From the NCBI GenBank assembly GCA_016927315.1, contig JAFGMV010000049.1, forward strand, positions 50,703 through 114,702: 64,000 nucleotides of DNA. The letters run 5' to 3'. Each line of letters begins with the position of its first letter. Within the stretch, counting starts at the first letter, position 1. Positions 1 to 8,144 of the stretch are shown in pieces. A program made the translations under genes and the position numbers. A model generated the notes under the pieces. That model did no database searches. It was not told the origin of the DNA and saw nothing but the letters and a program-made list of their open reading frames with translations. The DNA is from Anaerolineales bacterium. GTDB lineage: Bacteria > Chloroflexota > Anaerolineae > Anaerolineales > Villigracilaceae.

Positions 1-39
1 CGCCCGAGCCCAATTGTGGAAACCGCCAGGGATCGGTAG
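1..39 (+). CDS. 3' end of an upstream gene (partial; ilvB expected)
   Basis: Only twelve codons are visible, ending RPSPIVETARDR and a TAG stop, if the first reading frame is the coding one. The stop overlaps the purine-rich ribosome binding site of ilvN, the normal spacing for a gene just upstream in the same operon. By context the large acetolactate synthase subunit gene would be expected here, but the residues are too few to identify it and the other two frames are not excluded. Confidence 0.25.
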   Translation, partial: RPSPIVETARDR

Positions 40-53
40 AGGAGGTTGGTGAA

Positions 54-566
54 ATGTTATATACATTATCTGTGTTAGTAGATGATAAACCGGGTGTGCT
101 GGATCGGGTGGCTGCTGTTTTCCGGCGTCGAAAATTCAATATTGAGTCATTGACGGTTGGGCATACTGACCATGTCGGTCTGTCACGCATGACCATTGTG
201 GTCGACGGTGAAGAGCAGGACGTAGAGCGGATTACACATTATCTATATAAGCTGGTTAATGTTATTTTTGTTGAAAACCTGACTGTCCGTCCTATGGTCA
301 GTCGCGACCTGGCGATGGTCAAGGTCAATGCCTCCCCCGAAAAGCGGGCAGAGATTTTGAACATGGTGAATGTGTTCCGGGCTCATGTTGTGGATATCAC
401 TCCAACGGCGATGATTGCTGAGATTACCGGCGACAGCGAAAAAATCGAAAGTTTCGTCGAGGTTTTGAAGCCGATGGGAATTATCGAAATGGTGCGTACC
501 GGAGCTGTGGCAATGGCCCGCGGTGATGAGCCGATGTTTACGAACGGCAACGGGCATAAAAATTAA
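54..566 (+). CDS. ilvN: Acetolactate synthase small (regulatory) subunit
   Basis: The product binds the catalytic acetolactate synthase subunit, raises its activity and confers feedback inhibition by valine in the cytoplasm. The 170 residues match the family's usual 160-175. The N-terminal half is an ACT domain (start MLYTLSVLVDDKPGVLDRVA, then the NIESLTVG strand), followed by the C-terminal ALS small-subunit domain with the R-A-x-V-V-D-I-T pattern. A GAGGAGG Shine-Dalgarno lies just before the ATG. It is followed after about 50 bases by ilvC, so ilvN-ilvC-leuA form one transcription unit. Assignment is secure from sequence; regulation by valine is family knowledge. Confidence 0.95.
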   Translation: MLYTLSVLVDDKPGVLDRVAAVFRRRKFNIESLTVGHTDHVGLSRMTIVVDGEEQDVERITHYLYKLVNVIFVENLTVRPMVSRDLAMVKVNASPEKRAEILNMVNVFRAHVVDITPTAMIAEITGDSEKIESFVEVLKPMGIIEMVRTGAVAMARGDEPMFTNGNGHKN

Positions 567-618
567 TAGAATGATCGCTGAATAGTGATCGGAAAACACT
601 AGAACAGGAGAAAGCATA

Positions 619-1680
619 ATGGCTAAATTCAATTTTGGCGGCGTGGAAGAAGAAGTAGTTACTCGGGAAGAGTTTACCCTCGATAGGGCTCGCGAAGTCC
701 TGAAAGATGAAGTTGTGGCCGTACTCGGTTATGGCGTACAAGGCCCCGCCCAGGCGCTGAACATGAAGGACAACGGTATCAACGTGATCATCGGTCAGGC
801 TGAATCAGATAAATTCTATTGGGATAAGGCAGTCGCAGACGGTTGGGTTCCCGGCGAGACGCTTTTTTCAATCGAGGAAGCAGCCAAACGGGGGACTATT
901 GTCCAGTACCTGGTTTCGGACGCGGCCCAGCGCATCTTGTGGCCGAAAGTGAAGCCCAATCTTCAGGAGGGCGCTGCACTGTATTTTTCGCACGGTTTCT
1001 CGATCGTCTATTCAGACCAGACGACTGTAATCCCGCCCGAGTACGTCGATGTGATCCTGGTGGCTCCGAAAGGATCGGGGACCAGCGTGAGGCGGAACTT
1101 TCTGGCCGGCAGCGGTATCAATTCAAGTTATGCGGTTTTCCAGGATTACACCGGGAAAGCAATGGAGCGCACCCTGGCAGTCGGGATCGCGGTCGGTTCA
1201 GGTTTCCTGTTCCCGACCACTTTCCAGAGTGAAGTTTACAGCGACTTGACCGGTGAACGAGGGGTATTGATGGGGGCGCTGGCCGGTATTATGGAAGCGC
1301 AGTACGATGTGTTGCGGAAAAATGGCCATTCACCAAGTGAAGCCTTCAATGAAACTGTTGAAGAGTTAACCCAAAGCCTGATCCGGCTGGTTGGTGAAAA
1401 TGGAATGGATTGGATGTATGCGAACTGCTCCGCAACCGCCCAGCGCGGCGCACTCGACTGGCTGCCGGAATTCCGCGAAGCAGTGAAACCAGTCTTCGAG
1501 AAATTGTATGCAAGCGTTGCATCAGGCGAGCAGACGAAGATTGTCCTGGAAGTAAACAGCGCCCCGGACTATAAGGTGAAGCTGGACGCCGAACTCCAGA
1601 AAATGCGCGAGTCTGAAATGTGGCAGGCAGGCGCTGTCGTGCGGTCCCTGCGTCCGGAAAACTGGAATCAAGAGAAATAA
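619..1680 (+). CDS. ilvC: Ketol-acid reductoisomerase
   Basis: The enzyme converts acetolactate or acetohydroxybutyrate to the dihydroxy acid, the second common step of valine and isoleucine synthesis. The Rossmann motif G-Y-G-V-Q-G is at residues 37-42; the metal-binding Asp209 and Glu213 lie in S-D-L-T-G-E-R-G and a second acidic pair is near Glu241-Glu245. At 353 residues it is a slightly long class I enzyme, and segments such as GINSSYAV, GHSPSEAFNETVEE and the C-terminal LRPENW resemble the fungal mitochondrial Ilv5 enzyme as I remember it. The loop after strand beta-2 (residues 60-68) reads Q-A-E-S-D-K-F-Y-W and lacks the Arg/Lys that usually hold the NADPH phosphate. The ATG is preceded by AGGAGA. 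Function is secure; cofactor preference is inference. Confidence 0.96.
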   Translation: MAKFNFGGVEEEVVTREEFTLDRAREVLKDEVVAVLGYGVQGPAQALNMKDNGINVIIGQAESDKFYWDKAVADGWVPGETLFSIEEAAKRGTIVQYLVSDAAQRILWPKVKPNLQEGAALYFSHGFSIVYSDQTTVIPPEYVDVILVAPKGSGTSVRRNFLAGSGINSSYAVFQDYTGKAMERTLAVGIAVGSGFLFPTTFQSEVYSDLTGERGVLMGALAGIMEAQYDVLRKNGHSPSEAFNETVEELTQSLIRLVGENGMDWMYANCSATAQRGALDWLPEFREAVKPVFEKLYASVASGEQTKIVLEVNSAPDYKVKLDAELQKMRESEMWQAGAVVRSLRPENWNQEK

Positions 1681-1696
1681 ACAAACAAGCAGTACA

Positions 1697-1724
1697 CCCT
1701 GAGGGTCGCAACCGGCCCTCAGGG
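1697..1724 (+). promoter_or_regulatory. Intercistronic hairpin between ilvC and leuA
   Basis: CCCTGAGGG at 1697-1705 is the exact reverse complement of CCCTCAGGG at 1716-1724, giving a nine-pair stem with a ten-base loop. No T-run follows, so it is not a standard terminator. It sits 25 bases before the leuA start and could protect the upstream message or modulate leuA translation; the role is inference. Confidence 0.5.
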
Positions 1725-1748
1725 GCAGGTGTAAAGGAGCAAATATCA

Positions 1749-3458
1749 ATGGTTACAAAAACAATGACTGTATCAAAGTATCGACTGCCTGCAATGGTGG
1801 ACCTGCCTGATCGCCAATGGCCTTCCCGCACCCTTACAGAGAGCCCGATCTGGGTGTCGGTGGACCTTCGTGATGGAAACCAGGCGCTGCCCAATCCGCT
1901 TAATCCCCAGCAGAAGTTGGAATACTTTGAGCTCCTTTGCGACATCGGCTTCAAACAGATCGAGGTTGGATTCCCATCGGCCAGCCAGGATGATTTTGAC
2001 TTTGCCAGGCGTTTGATCGTTGAAGACCGTATCCCGGACGATACCTTTATCATGGTATTGACCCAGTGCCGAAGTCATTTGATCGAGCGTACATTCGAAT
2101 CGATTAAGGGCGTCAGACAGGCGATTTTGCATGCCTATATTGCGACCTCTGAGCTGCACATGAACCAGGTATTTGGGCTGGATCACCAGGGCGTCATGGA
2201 GCAGGCGCTGACATCGGTCAGGCAGATACGAGAAGCCGCCGATGCCATGCCGGAGAGCGATATTCGGTTTGAGTTCTCGCCTGAAGAATTCACCGATTCA
2301 GACCTGGACTTTGTCCTGGAGTTATGTGAGGCGGTCTATGCTGCCTGGGGAAAAGCAACCCCCGAAAAGCCAATGATATTCAATTTACCGGCAACGGTTG
2401 AACGCCGCCCTCCGAACCACTATGCGGATATGATTGAATGGTTCTGCCGGCATTTTCCCCATCCCGAAGGCATCATTGTCTCGCTGCATTCACACAATGA
2501 CCAGGGAATGGCTGTCGCCGCGACCGAGTTGGCATTGATGGCCGGGGCTGGACGTGTGGAAGGAACCCTGTTTGGACACGGCGAGCGAACCGGGAATGTT
2601 GACCTGGTGACCCTGGTGAACAACTTATACTCGCGCGGCCTCGACACAGGCCTCGATTTTTCCAACTTGCCCAAGGTCGCTGAAACAGTTGTGCGGCTGA
2701 CAGGCATGCCGATCTATTATCGGGCTCCCTATGCGGGTGAATACGTCTTCACGGCTTTCTCCGGTTCACACCAGGATGCTATTCGGAAAGGGATGAATCT
2801 CCTTCCGGAAGCGCCCGAAAAGTTCGGGATGGGTTTCAAGGTGCCGTATTTGCACATTGACCCGACAGACCTGGGACGTGAATATGAGAGTCTCATTCGT
2901 ATTAATTCCCAGTCTGGGAAGGGCGGTATGGTTTACGTGCTGGAGAAGGAATTCGGGATAGAGCCTCCCAAGCAGATGCATCCTGAAATAGGGAGGGCTG
3001 TGCAGGAATATACGGATGAGTTGGGTAGGGAGATCAGCGCCAGCGAGGTTCTCAAAGTTTTCGAGACGACATTTGTCGAACCACAGGGTCCGTATCAATT
3101 GGTTAATTACTGGCCTCGCCCGAATGATGAAGACCCCTCCATCGTTCATGGTGAATTGATCCTGAAAATCGGGGGACGTGAACAATGGATCCTGGCGGAC
3201 GGAAACGGACCGATATCTGCCTTTATGGCCTGTATCCGTAAGCTGGGTATCACGGAGTACAGCCTGGATGATTATTTCGAGCAGGCGGTGGGGAAGGGTG
3301 CCGATGCGATTGCCTATGCCTATGTGCCGCTCAAATATAAGGACAATGGCATCCTGTTTGGTGTCGGTACGGGTACGAATATCAACCAGGCTGCCGTGAA
3401 GGCAATTATGGCCGGCATGAACCGCTGGGCGATGGTTCACAAACCGGATGGAAAATAG
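1749..3458 (+). CDS. leuA: 2-isopropylmalate synthase
   Basis: Condenses 2-oxoisovalerate with acetyl-CoA, the first committed step to leucine. The 569-residue length and the opening V-D-L-P-D-R-Q-W-P followed by D-L-R-D-G-N-Q (residues 39-45) place it in the long actinobacterial/fungal LeuA class rather than the 520-residue E. coli class. The TIM barrel carries SLHSHNDQGMAVAATELA (metal-binding His pair) and GHGERTGN; the C-terminal regulatory domain ends with the GVGTGTNINQAAVKAI segment. I chose ATG 1749 because AAAGGAG lies just upstream and the VTKTMTV... start fits; an in-frame extension back to 1620 would overlap ilvC. Leucine feedback inhibition is expected from the intact C-terminal domain. 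Confidence 0.95.
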   Translation: MVTKTMTVSKYRLPAMVDLPDRQWPSRTLTESPIWVSVDLRDGNQALPNPLNPQQKLEYFELLCDIGFKQIEVGFPSASQDDFDFARRLIVEDRIPDDTFIMVLTQCRSHLIERTFESIKGVRQAILHAYIATSELHMNQVFGLDHQGVMEQALTSVRQIREAADAMPESDIRFEFSPEEFTDSDLDFVLELCEAVYAAWGKATPEKPMIFNLPATVERRPPNHYADMIEWFCRHFPHPEGIIVSLHSHNDQGMAVAATELALMAGAGRVEGTLFGHGERTGNVDLVTLVNNLYSRGLDTGLDFSNLPKVAETVVRLTGMPIYYRAPYAGEYVFTAFSGSHQDAIRKGMNLLPEAPEKFGMGFKVPYLHIDPTDLGREYESLIRINSQSGKGGMVYVLEKEFGIEPPKQMHPEIGRAVQEYTDELGREISASEVLKVFETTFVEPQGPYQLVNYWPRPNDEDPSIVHGELILKIGGREQWILADGNGPISAFMACIRKLGITEYSLDDYFEQAVGKGADAIAYAYVPLKYKDNGILFGVGTGTNINQAAVKAIMAGMNRWAMVHKPDGK

Positions 3459-3478
3459 TTATTTTAGAGGAGGATGCT

Positions 3479-3625
3479 ATGTCTGAAAACACCAATACAA
3501 CAATGGAAAACAAGCCGGAATGGCACGATTCATTCCCCGAACCGACCACCTTCCCAAAAGGGTGGGATGTAGCTGCGGTTGAGGCAGAAGAAGTCAAGTT
3601 TGACGACGCTGAAAGTGAAGGTTAG
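3479..3625 (+). CDS. Small acidic 48-residue protein in the leucine operon
   Basis: An ATG with an excellent GAGGAGG Shine-Dalgarno opens a 48-residue frame between leuA and leuC, with only 20 bases to leuA and 9 bases to leuC. The product starts MSENTNTT, has a central P-E-W-H-D-S-F-P-E-P-T-T-F-P-K-G-W-D segment rich in Pro and aromatic residues, and ends in an acidic tail (EAEEVKFDDAESEG). There is no signal peptide or membrane segment. I do not recognise the family. Tight packing, the ribosome binding site and intact frame support a real gene. It could be a binding partner or stabiliser of an adjacent leucine enzyme, but that is only suggested by position. Confidence 0.7.
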   Translation: MSENTNTTMENKPEWHDSFPEPTTFPKGWDVAAVEAEEVKFDDAESEG

Positions 3626-3634
3626 TGCAACGTT

Positions 3635-5044
3635 ATGAGTCAGCCAAAGACACTCTTCGAAAAAATCTGGGATGCTCATGTTGTGGCCGAGGAGGCCGAT
3701 TCCCCGGCTGTTCTGTATATCGATCTGCATCTTGTCCATGAGGTGACCTCGCCTCAAGCCTTCAGCGGGCTGCGGGAACGCGGCCTAAAAGTTCGCAGGA
3801 CGGATAAGACGATTGCCACAATGGATCACAGCATCCCGACTCACGACCCATCGCTGCCAATTGCTGACGCAATGGCTGCTGCGCAAATCAAGCAGATGAC
3901 CCAAAATGCAGCGGAGTTCGGGATCACCCTGCATGGGATGGACAGCCCCAATCGGGGTATCGTCCATGTCATTGGACCCGAGCTCGGCCTTACGCGCCCC
4001 GGGATGACCATCGTCTGTGGTGATAGTCATACTGCAACACACGGTGCTTTTGGCGCCCTGGCCTTTGGAATAGGGACCAGTGAAGTTGAACATGTGCTGG
4101 CCACCCAGTGCTTGCTGCAATACAAACCCCAGACTTGCGAAGTACGGGTCGAAGGCGCCCTTTCTGAGGGAGTCGGCGCCAAGGATATTATTCTTGGCCT
4201 GATCGCCAGGATCGGAATCGGCGGTGGTACCGGTTATATCTTTGAATATACAGGTTCTGCCATCCTCGGTCTTTCCATGGAAGAACGCATGACCATCTGC
4301 AATATGTCGATCGAAGGCGGCGCCCGGGCTGGCATGATCGCTCCGGACGAAACCACATTTGAGTATATTCGCGGCCGGAAATATGCCCCGCAGGGGACAG
4401 CCTGGGAAAAGGCCGTGGAAGACTGGAGGAAACTGGTCACAGATGAAGGTGCAGCGTATGACAAGACTGTTATCTTGGATGCTGATGAGCTGGTTCCGAT
4501 GATCACCTATGGCACCAATCCCGGGATGGGGATGGGTATTACCGAGACCATACCTGACCCGGCGCAGTATACCGATCCGCTGCAGAAATCTGCGCTTGAG
4601 AAGGCGCTGGCATACATGGCACTCCAACCAGGACAGTCCCTGCTTGGGCAGAAGATCGATGTGGTTTTCATCGGTTCCTGCACCAACGGTCGCATTTCCG
4701 ACCTGCGTCAGGCGGCTTCAATTGTGAAGGGCAGAATGGTGGCCGATGGGGTTCGGATGTTGGTCGTTCCGGGTTCGCAGGTTGTCAAGAAGCAGGCTGA
4801 AGCGGAAGGTCTGGATGTGATCTTCAAGGAAGCCGGAGCAGAATGGCGTGAAGCCGGATGTTCGATGTGCATTGCCATGAACGGAGACCAGCTTCAACCC
4901 GGGCAATATGCCGTCAGCACAAGCAATCGTAATTTCGAGGGGCGCCAGGGGAAAGGTGGTCGCACGTTCCTGGCCAGCCCATTGACCGCGGCCGCATCCG
5001 CGGTCAATGGGGAAGTCACTGACGTAAGGACGATGATCTCATGA
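3635..5044 (+). CDS. leuC: 3-isopropylmalate dehydratase large subunit
   Basis: The catalytic, 4Fe-4S-bearing subunit of isopropylmalate isomerase, also expected to isomerise citramalate to methylmalate in the citramalate route. The 469 residues match the usual size. Visible aconitase-family features are the substrate-binding [15 protein letters not shown] stretch, and the cluster ligands in I-G-S-C-T-N-G-R and C-S-M-C-I-A-M-N. The stop codon overlaps the leuD start (ATGA at 5041-5044), so LeuC and LeuD are translationally coupled and made in equal amounts. Assignment is secure. Confidence 0.96.
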   Translation: MSQPKTLFEKIWDAHVVAEEADSPAVLYIDLHLVHEVTSPQAFSGLRERGLKVRRTDKTIATMDHSIPTHDPSLPIADAMAAAQIKQMTQNAAEFGITLHGMDSPNRGIVHVIGPELGLTRPGMTIVCGDSHTATHGAFGALAFGIGTSEVEHVLATQCLLQYKPQTCEVRVEGALSEGVGAKDIILGLIARIGIGGGTGYIFEYTGSAILGLSMEERMTICNMSIEGGARAGMIAPDETTFEYIRGRKYAPQGTAWEKAVEDWRKLVTDEGAAYDKTVILDADELVPMITYGTNPGMGMGITETIPDPAQYTDPLQKSALEKALAYMALQPGQSLLGQKIDVVFIGSCTNGRISDLRQAASIVKGRMVADGVRMLVVPGSQVVKKQAEAEGLDVIFKEAGAEWREAGCSMCIAMNGDQLQPGQYAVSTSNRNFEGRQGKGGRTFLASPLTAAASAVNGEVTDVRTMIS

Positions 5045-6342
5045 GTAAATTCACAAAACTAACTTCCAGGCTGGTGCCTTTGCCGGTTGATAATATCGAC
5101 ACCGACCAGATTATTCCTGCTCGTTTCCTGAAGGTGACTGATAAGAACGGGCTGGGCGAGGCTTTGTTCTCAGACTGGCGATACAATGCCGATGGTTCTC
5201 CAAAGGAAGATTTTGTGCTCAACCAGCCGCAGTGGCAGGGTGCTCAGGTGCTCCTGGCAGGCGACAATTTCGGGTGTGGATCTTCACGCGAGCATGCGCC
5301 CTGGGCGCTGACCGGGTATGGCTTTACAGCCGTTATCAGCACCTCGTTCGCCGATATTTTCAGGAACAACGCCCTGAAGAATGGCTTACTTCCAATTATC
5401 GTCGACCCGGAAATGCACCGCGAACTATTCGATCTGACCGAAGAAGCGCCAATGGCAGAGATCACAATTGACCTGGAAGACCAAAATGTTTCCCTGCCTG
5501 GCGGGCGGTCGCTGTCTTTCCCGATCGATCCGTTTGCCAAAACCTGCCTGCTCAATGGGGTTGACCAGCTTGGGTATATCCAGCGTTTCGAAGACGAAAT
5601 TCTCGCCTTTGAAAAGGCGCGAGAGCTGATCCATATGCAGCACCCGGCCTGGTTTTACGACGAGTTCAAACATTCTGGGGTTGATTACGCAGATGCCTCG
5701 CAGGTGGCCGTGTATGATACCCGGCACCAGAGATTTCGCGAGTATAAGAAATTTGCGGACTCTGTTGTGGCCTCGCTTGCCCTTGGCAGGGATTCCGAAG
5801 TGGTGGATCTGGGTGTGGGAACCGGAGCCTTTACCTTGAACGCAGCTTCCCATTATAAAAAAATCTATGCGGTCGATGTTTCCGAGGCCATGTTGGAATA
5901 TACCCGTGACAAAGCGATGAGAGCCGGCCTGAATAATGTGGTTTTTTCCAGGGGTGGGTTCTTGACTTACAAACACGCCGGTGAGCCTGTGGATGCCGTG
6001 ATTTCTTCCGCAGCGCTTCATCATCTTCCGGATATGTGGAAGTGGGTCGGGTTGTTGAATGTTGCCGGAATGCTCAAGCCCGGCGGGCGTTTCTTTTTGT
6101 TTGATGTGGTCTTTCCAATGACGCCCAATTATGTGGATTGCTTCAACGGTTGGGTAGGTGATTTTGTCGCCCTGGTCGGTCAGGAATTTGCCGGTGAGGT
6201 TGAAACCCACTTGCGGGATGAATACAGTACTTTCGATTGGATCATGGAAGGGCTTTTGCGCCGCGCCGGTTTCGTGATCGACAGCTGTGAATACAATTCC
6301 GGCATGGGTGCAACATATTTGTGTACAAGGAGTGATCAGTGA
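5041..6342 (+). CDS. leuD: LeuD-SAM methyltransferase fusion
   Basis: Residues 1-198 are a complete 3-isopropylmalate dehydratase small subunit, including [13 protein letters not shown] and the [11 protein letters not shown] motif at 78-88; ordinary LeuD ends at about 200 residues. Residues 199-433 are a class I SAM-dependent methyltransferase: motif [10 protein letters not shown] near 256-264, the acidic end of beta-2 in A-V-D-V-S, then [10 protein letters not shown] and L-K-P-G-G-R-F-F-L. An in-frame ATG at 5635-5637 (Met199) begins [11 protein letters not shown], just like the usual start of such free-standing methyltransferases, so the fusion looks like loss of the leuD stop between two adjacent genes. 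The methyl acceptor is unknown. LeuD activity is near certain; whether the protein stays fused or is also started at Met199 is open. Confidence 0.9.
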   Translation: MSKFTKLTSRLVPLPVDNIDTDQIIPARFLKVTDKNGLGEALFSDWRYNADGSPKEDFVLNQPQWQGAQVLLAGDNFGCGSSREHAPWALTGYGFTAVISTSFADIFRNNALKNGLLPIIVDPEMHRELFDLTEEAPMAEITIDLEDQNVSLPGGRSLSFPIDPFAKTCLLNGVDQLGYIQRFEDEILAFEKARELIHMQHPAWFYDEFKHSGVDYADASQVAVYDTRHQRFREYKKFADSVVASLALGRDSEVVDLGVGTGAFTLNAASHYKKIYAVDVSEAMLEYTRDKAMRAGLNNVVFSRGGFLTYKHAGEPVDAVISSAALHHLPDMWKWVGLLNVAGMLKPGGRFFLFDVVFPMTPNYVDCFNGWVGDFVALVGQEFAGEVETHLRDEYSTFDWIMEGLLRRAGFVIDSCEYNSGMGATYLCTRSDQ

Positions 6343-6378
6343 GCCTTAATGGTTTTGTTTGCTCCATCATTATTATTG

Positions 6379-6414
6379 CCAATCTATTGTAAGGGTTTCC
6401 GATTGGTATTTTTT
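6379..6414 (+). terminator. Weak hairpin with T-run before cimA
   Basis: CCAATC at 6379-6384 pairs with GATTGG at 6401-6406 and is followed by TATTTTTT. The six-pair stem with a sixteen-base loop is weak, so partial termination or attenuation ahead of cimA is possible but uncertain. The rest of the 133-base gap shows only the cimA ribosome binding site. Confidence 0.25.
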
Positions 6415-6475
6415 GGCTGCTGGTGTGCCGATCGGGAACCAGTGGCCGAAGCCAGTAGCCGGAGAAGTGAAAAAA

Positions 6476-8035
6476 ATGTTACAGATTTATGATACAACTT
6501 TGCGCGACGGAACTCAACGAGAAGGTATCTCTATCTCTGGCGCAGACAAAATCAGGATCGCCAAACGCCTGGACGATCTTGGTGTGGATTTCATCGAAGG
6601 TGGGTGGCCGGGTTCGAACCCCAAGGATGTAGAATTTTTTGTCCAGGCCCGGGATATGGAATGGAGACACGCCCAGGTATGTGCCTTCGGGGCGACCTGC
6701 CGGGTCAAGGGAGGCCCGGAGGATGATCCCAGCGTCAGGGCTTTATTGGCATCAGGCATGGAAGTGTGCACCATCTTTGGCAAGACCTGGGACCTGCACG
6801 TGACCGAGGTCTTGCGTACAACCCTGGATGAAAACCTGCGGATCATCGAGCAGACGGTCGCATTCCTGAAAGCAAACGGCAAGCGAGTGATCTATGACGG
6901 TGAACACACCTTTGATGGTTATAAAGCCGACCCATCCTATGCCGTTGAGACCTACAAGGCTGCCGCCCGCGGTGGCGCAGAAATGTTTGTGTTGTGTGAC
7001 ACCAATGGCGGCGCCATGCCCTGGGAGGTCGCCGAGACGACCAAGGCGATAAAAGATGCCCTGGGTGGACTGCCGATTGGCATCCATGCGCACGATGATT
7101 GCGGGGTTGGCGCTGCGAACTCACTGGCGGCTGTCCGTGAGGGCGCCGTCCATGTCCAGGGAACGATCAATGGGTACGGGGAACGCTGCGGGAATGCGGA
7201 CTTGTGTACGGTCATCCCCGACCTGGAATTGAAGATGGGGATGCAGTGCCTGCCTGAAGGGAACCTGAAGAAACTGTATGACCTGGCGCATTTTGTGGCC
7301 GAGGTATCCAATCTAACCCCGGACGAGCATAAACCTTTTATCGGAAAATCCGCATTTACGCACAAGGCCGGGGTTCATGTGTCGGCTATGCGCCGCAACA
7401 TCCATTCCTACCAGCACATAGACCCTGCCTTGGTCGGGAATGACCAGCGTATCCTGGTCAGCGAGTTGTCTGGCCGCAGCAATCTGGTAACCAAGGCCGA
7501 GGAGTATGGCGTCCGGGTGGATGATGCTCTCAATGTTGCCGAGGTCCTGAATGAGATCAAGGAGTTGGAAGCGCAGGGTTTCTCTTTTGAGGCCGCAGAG
7601 GCTTCCGCAGCCATCATGCTGAAAAGGAAAGAACCGGGGTATGTCGCGCCCTTTGAGCTGATCGATTTTCACGTCAACGTGGATCGCCGGGAGGGACGCG
7701 GGATATTTGCCGAGGCGCTGGTCAAGGTTCGTGTGAAAGGCGAGGTATTGATGACGGCCGCAGAGGGCAACGGTCCTGTTTCGGCCTTGGACCTGGCCCT
7801 TCGGAAGGCGCTGACCCCTAGTTATCCGGCGCTGGCTGATTTTCACCTGGTTGACTATAAGGTCCGTATCCTTGACGGATCCAACGGTACCGAAGCCATC
7901 ACCAGGGTGCTGATCGATACCCAGAATGGGGTCAAGCGTTGGAGTACGGTCGGGGCCAGCGGAAATATCATCCAGGCTTCCTGGCGGGCTTTGAAAGATT
8001 CTATCGAATATGGCTTGATGGTGGCAAAAGCCTGA
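6476..8035 (+). CDS. cimA: (R)-citramalate synthase
   Basis: Condenses pyruvate with acetyl-CoA to citramalate, giving a threonine-independent route to 2-oxobutyrate and isoleucine. The 519-residue protein has the DRE-TIM barrel signature D-T-T-L-R-D-G-T-Q near its N-terminus, I-H-A-H-D-D-C-G-V-G-A-A-N for the metal-binding His pair, and N-G-Y-G-E-R-C-G-N. The F-I-E-G-G-W-P-G-S-N-P-K-D segment and the overall length fit CimA (the family also found in Geobacter) better than LeuA or homocitrate synthase. The C-terminal part is a LeuA-type regulatory domain. ATG 6476 is preceded by GGAG; the longer frame from 6359 has no homologous look. Its neighbours (LeuCD upstream, LeuB paralogs downstream) supply the following steps. 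Confidence 0.92.
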   Translation: MLQIYDTTLRDGTQREGISISGADKIRIAKRLDDLGVDFIEGGWPGSNPKDVEFFVQARDMEWRHAQVCAFGATCRVKGGPEDDPSVRALLASGMEVCTIFGKTWDLHVTEVLRTTLDENLRIIEQTVAFLKANGKRVIYDGEHTFDGYKADPSYAVETYKAAARGGAEMFVLCDTNGGAMPWEVAETTKAIKDALGGLPIGIHAHDDCGVGAANSLAAVREGAVHVQGTINGYGERCGNADLCTVIPDLELKMGMQCLPEGNLKKLYDLAHFVAEVSNLTPDEHKPFIGKSAFTHKAGVHVSAMRRNIHSYQHIDPALVGNDQRILVSELSGRSNLVTKAEEYGVRVDDALNVAEVLNEIKELEAQGFSFEAAEASAAIMLKRKEPGYVAPFELIDFHVNVDRREGRGIFAEALVKVRVKGEVLMTAAEGNGPVSALDLALRKALTPSYPALADFHLVDYKVRILDGSNGTEAITRVLIDTQNGVKRWSTVGASGNIIQASWRALKDSIEYGLMVAKA

Positions 8036-8054
8036 GCCTATAGAAATTTCAACT

Positions 8055-8105
8055 ACCATAGGCTGCGTCAGTGGGAGGTGCGTTCCCCGAGTCGCGGCCT
8101 ATGGT
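8055..8105 (+). promoter_or_regulatory. Structured leader between cimA and the first leuB paralog
   Basis: ACCATAGGC at 8055-8063 pairs exactly with GCCTATGGT at 8097-8105, and the stem extends inward through four more pairs including one G-U. The apical region contains a second short helix, GGGA with TCCC. No T-run follows; an AGAAGGAGAT ribosome binding site lies about 25 bases downstream. This is an RNA-level element of unknown role, possibly an attenuator-like switch or a message-stability hairpin. Confidence 0.5.
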
Positions 8106-8144
8106 TCTGTACGACTGAAATGATCAGTAGAGAAGGAGATCACC

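Noticed and set aside
3785..4627. A 280-codon open frame on the minus strand inside leuC
   Set aside because: It is a reverse-strand shadow of a secure gene, has no ribosome binding site and no protein-like features.
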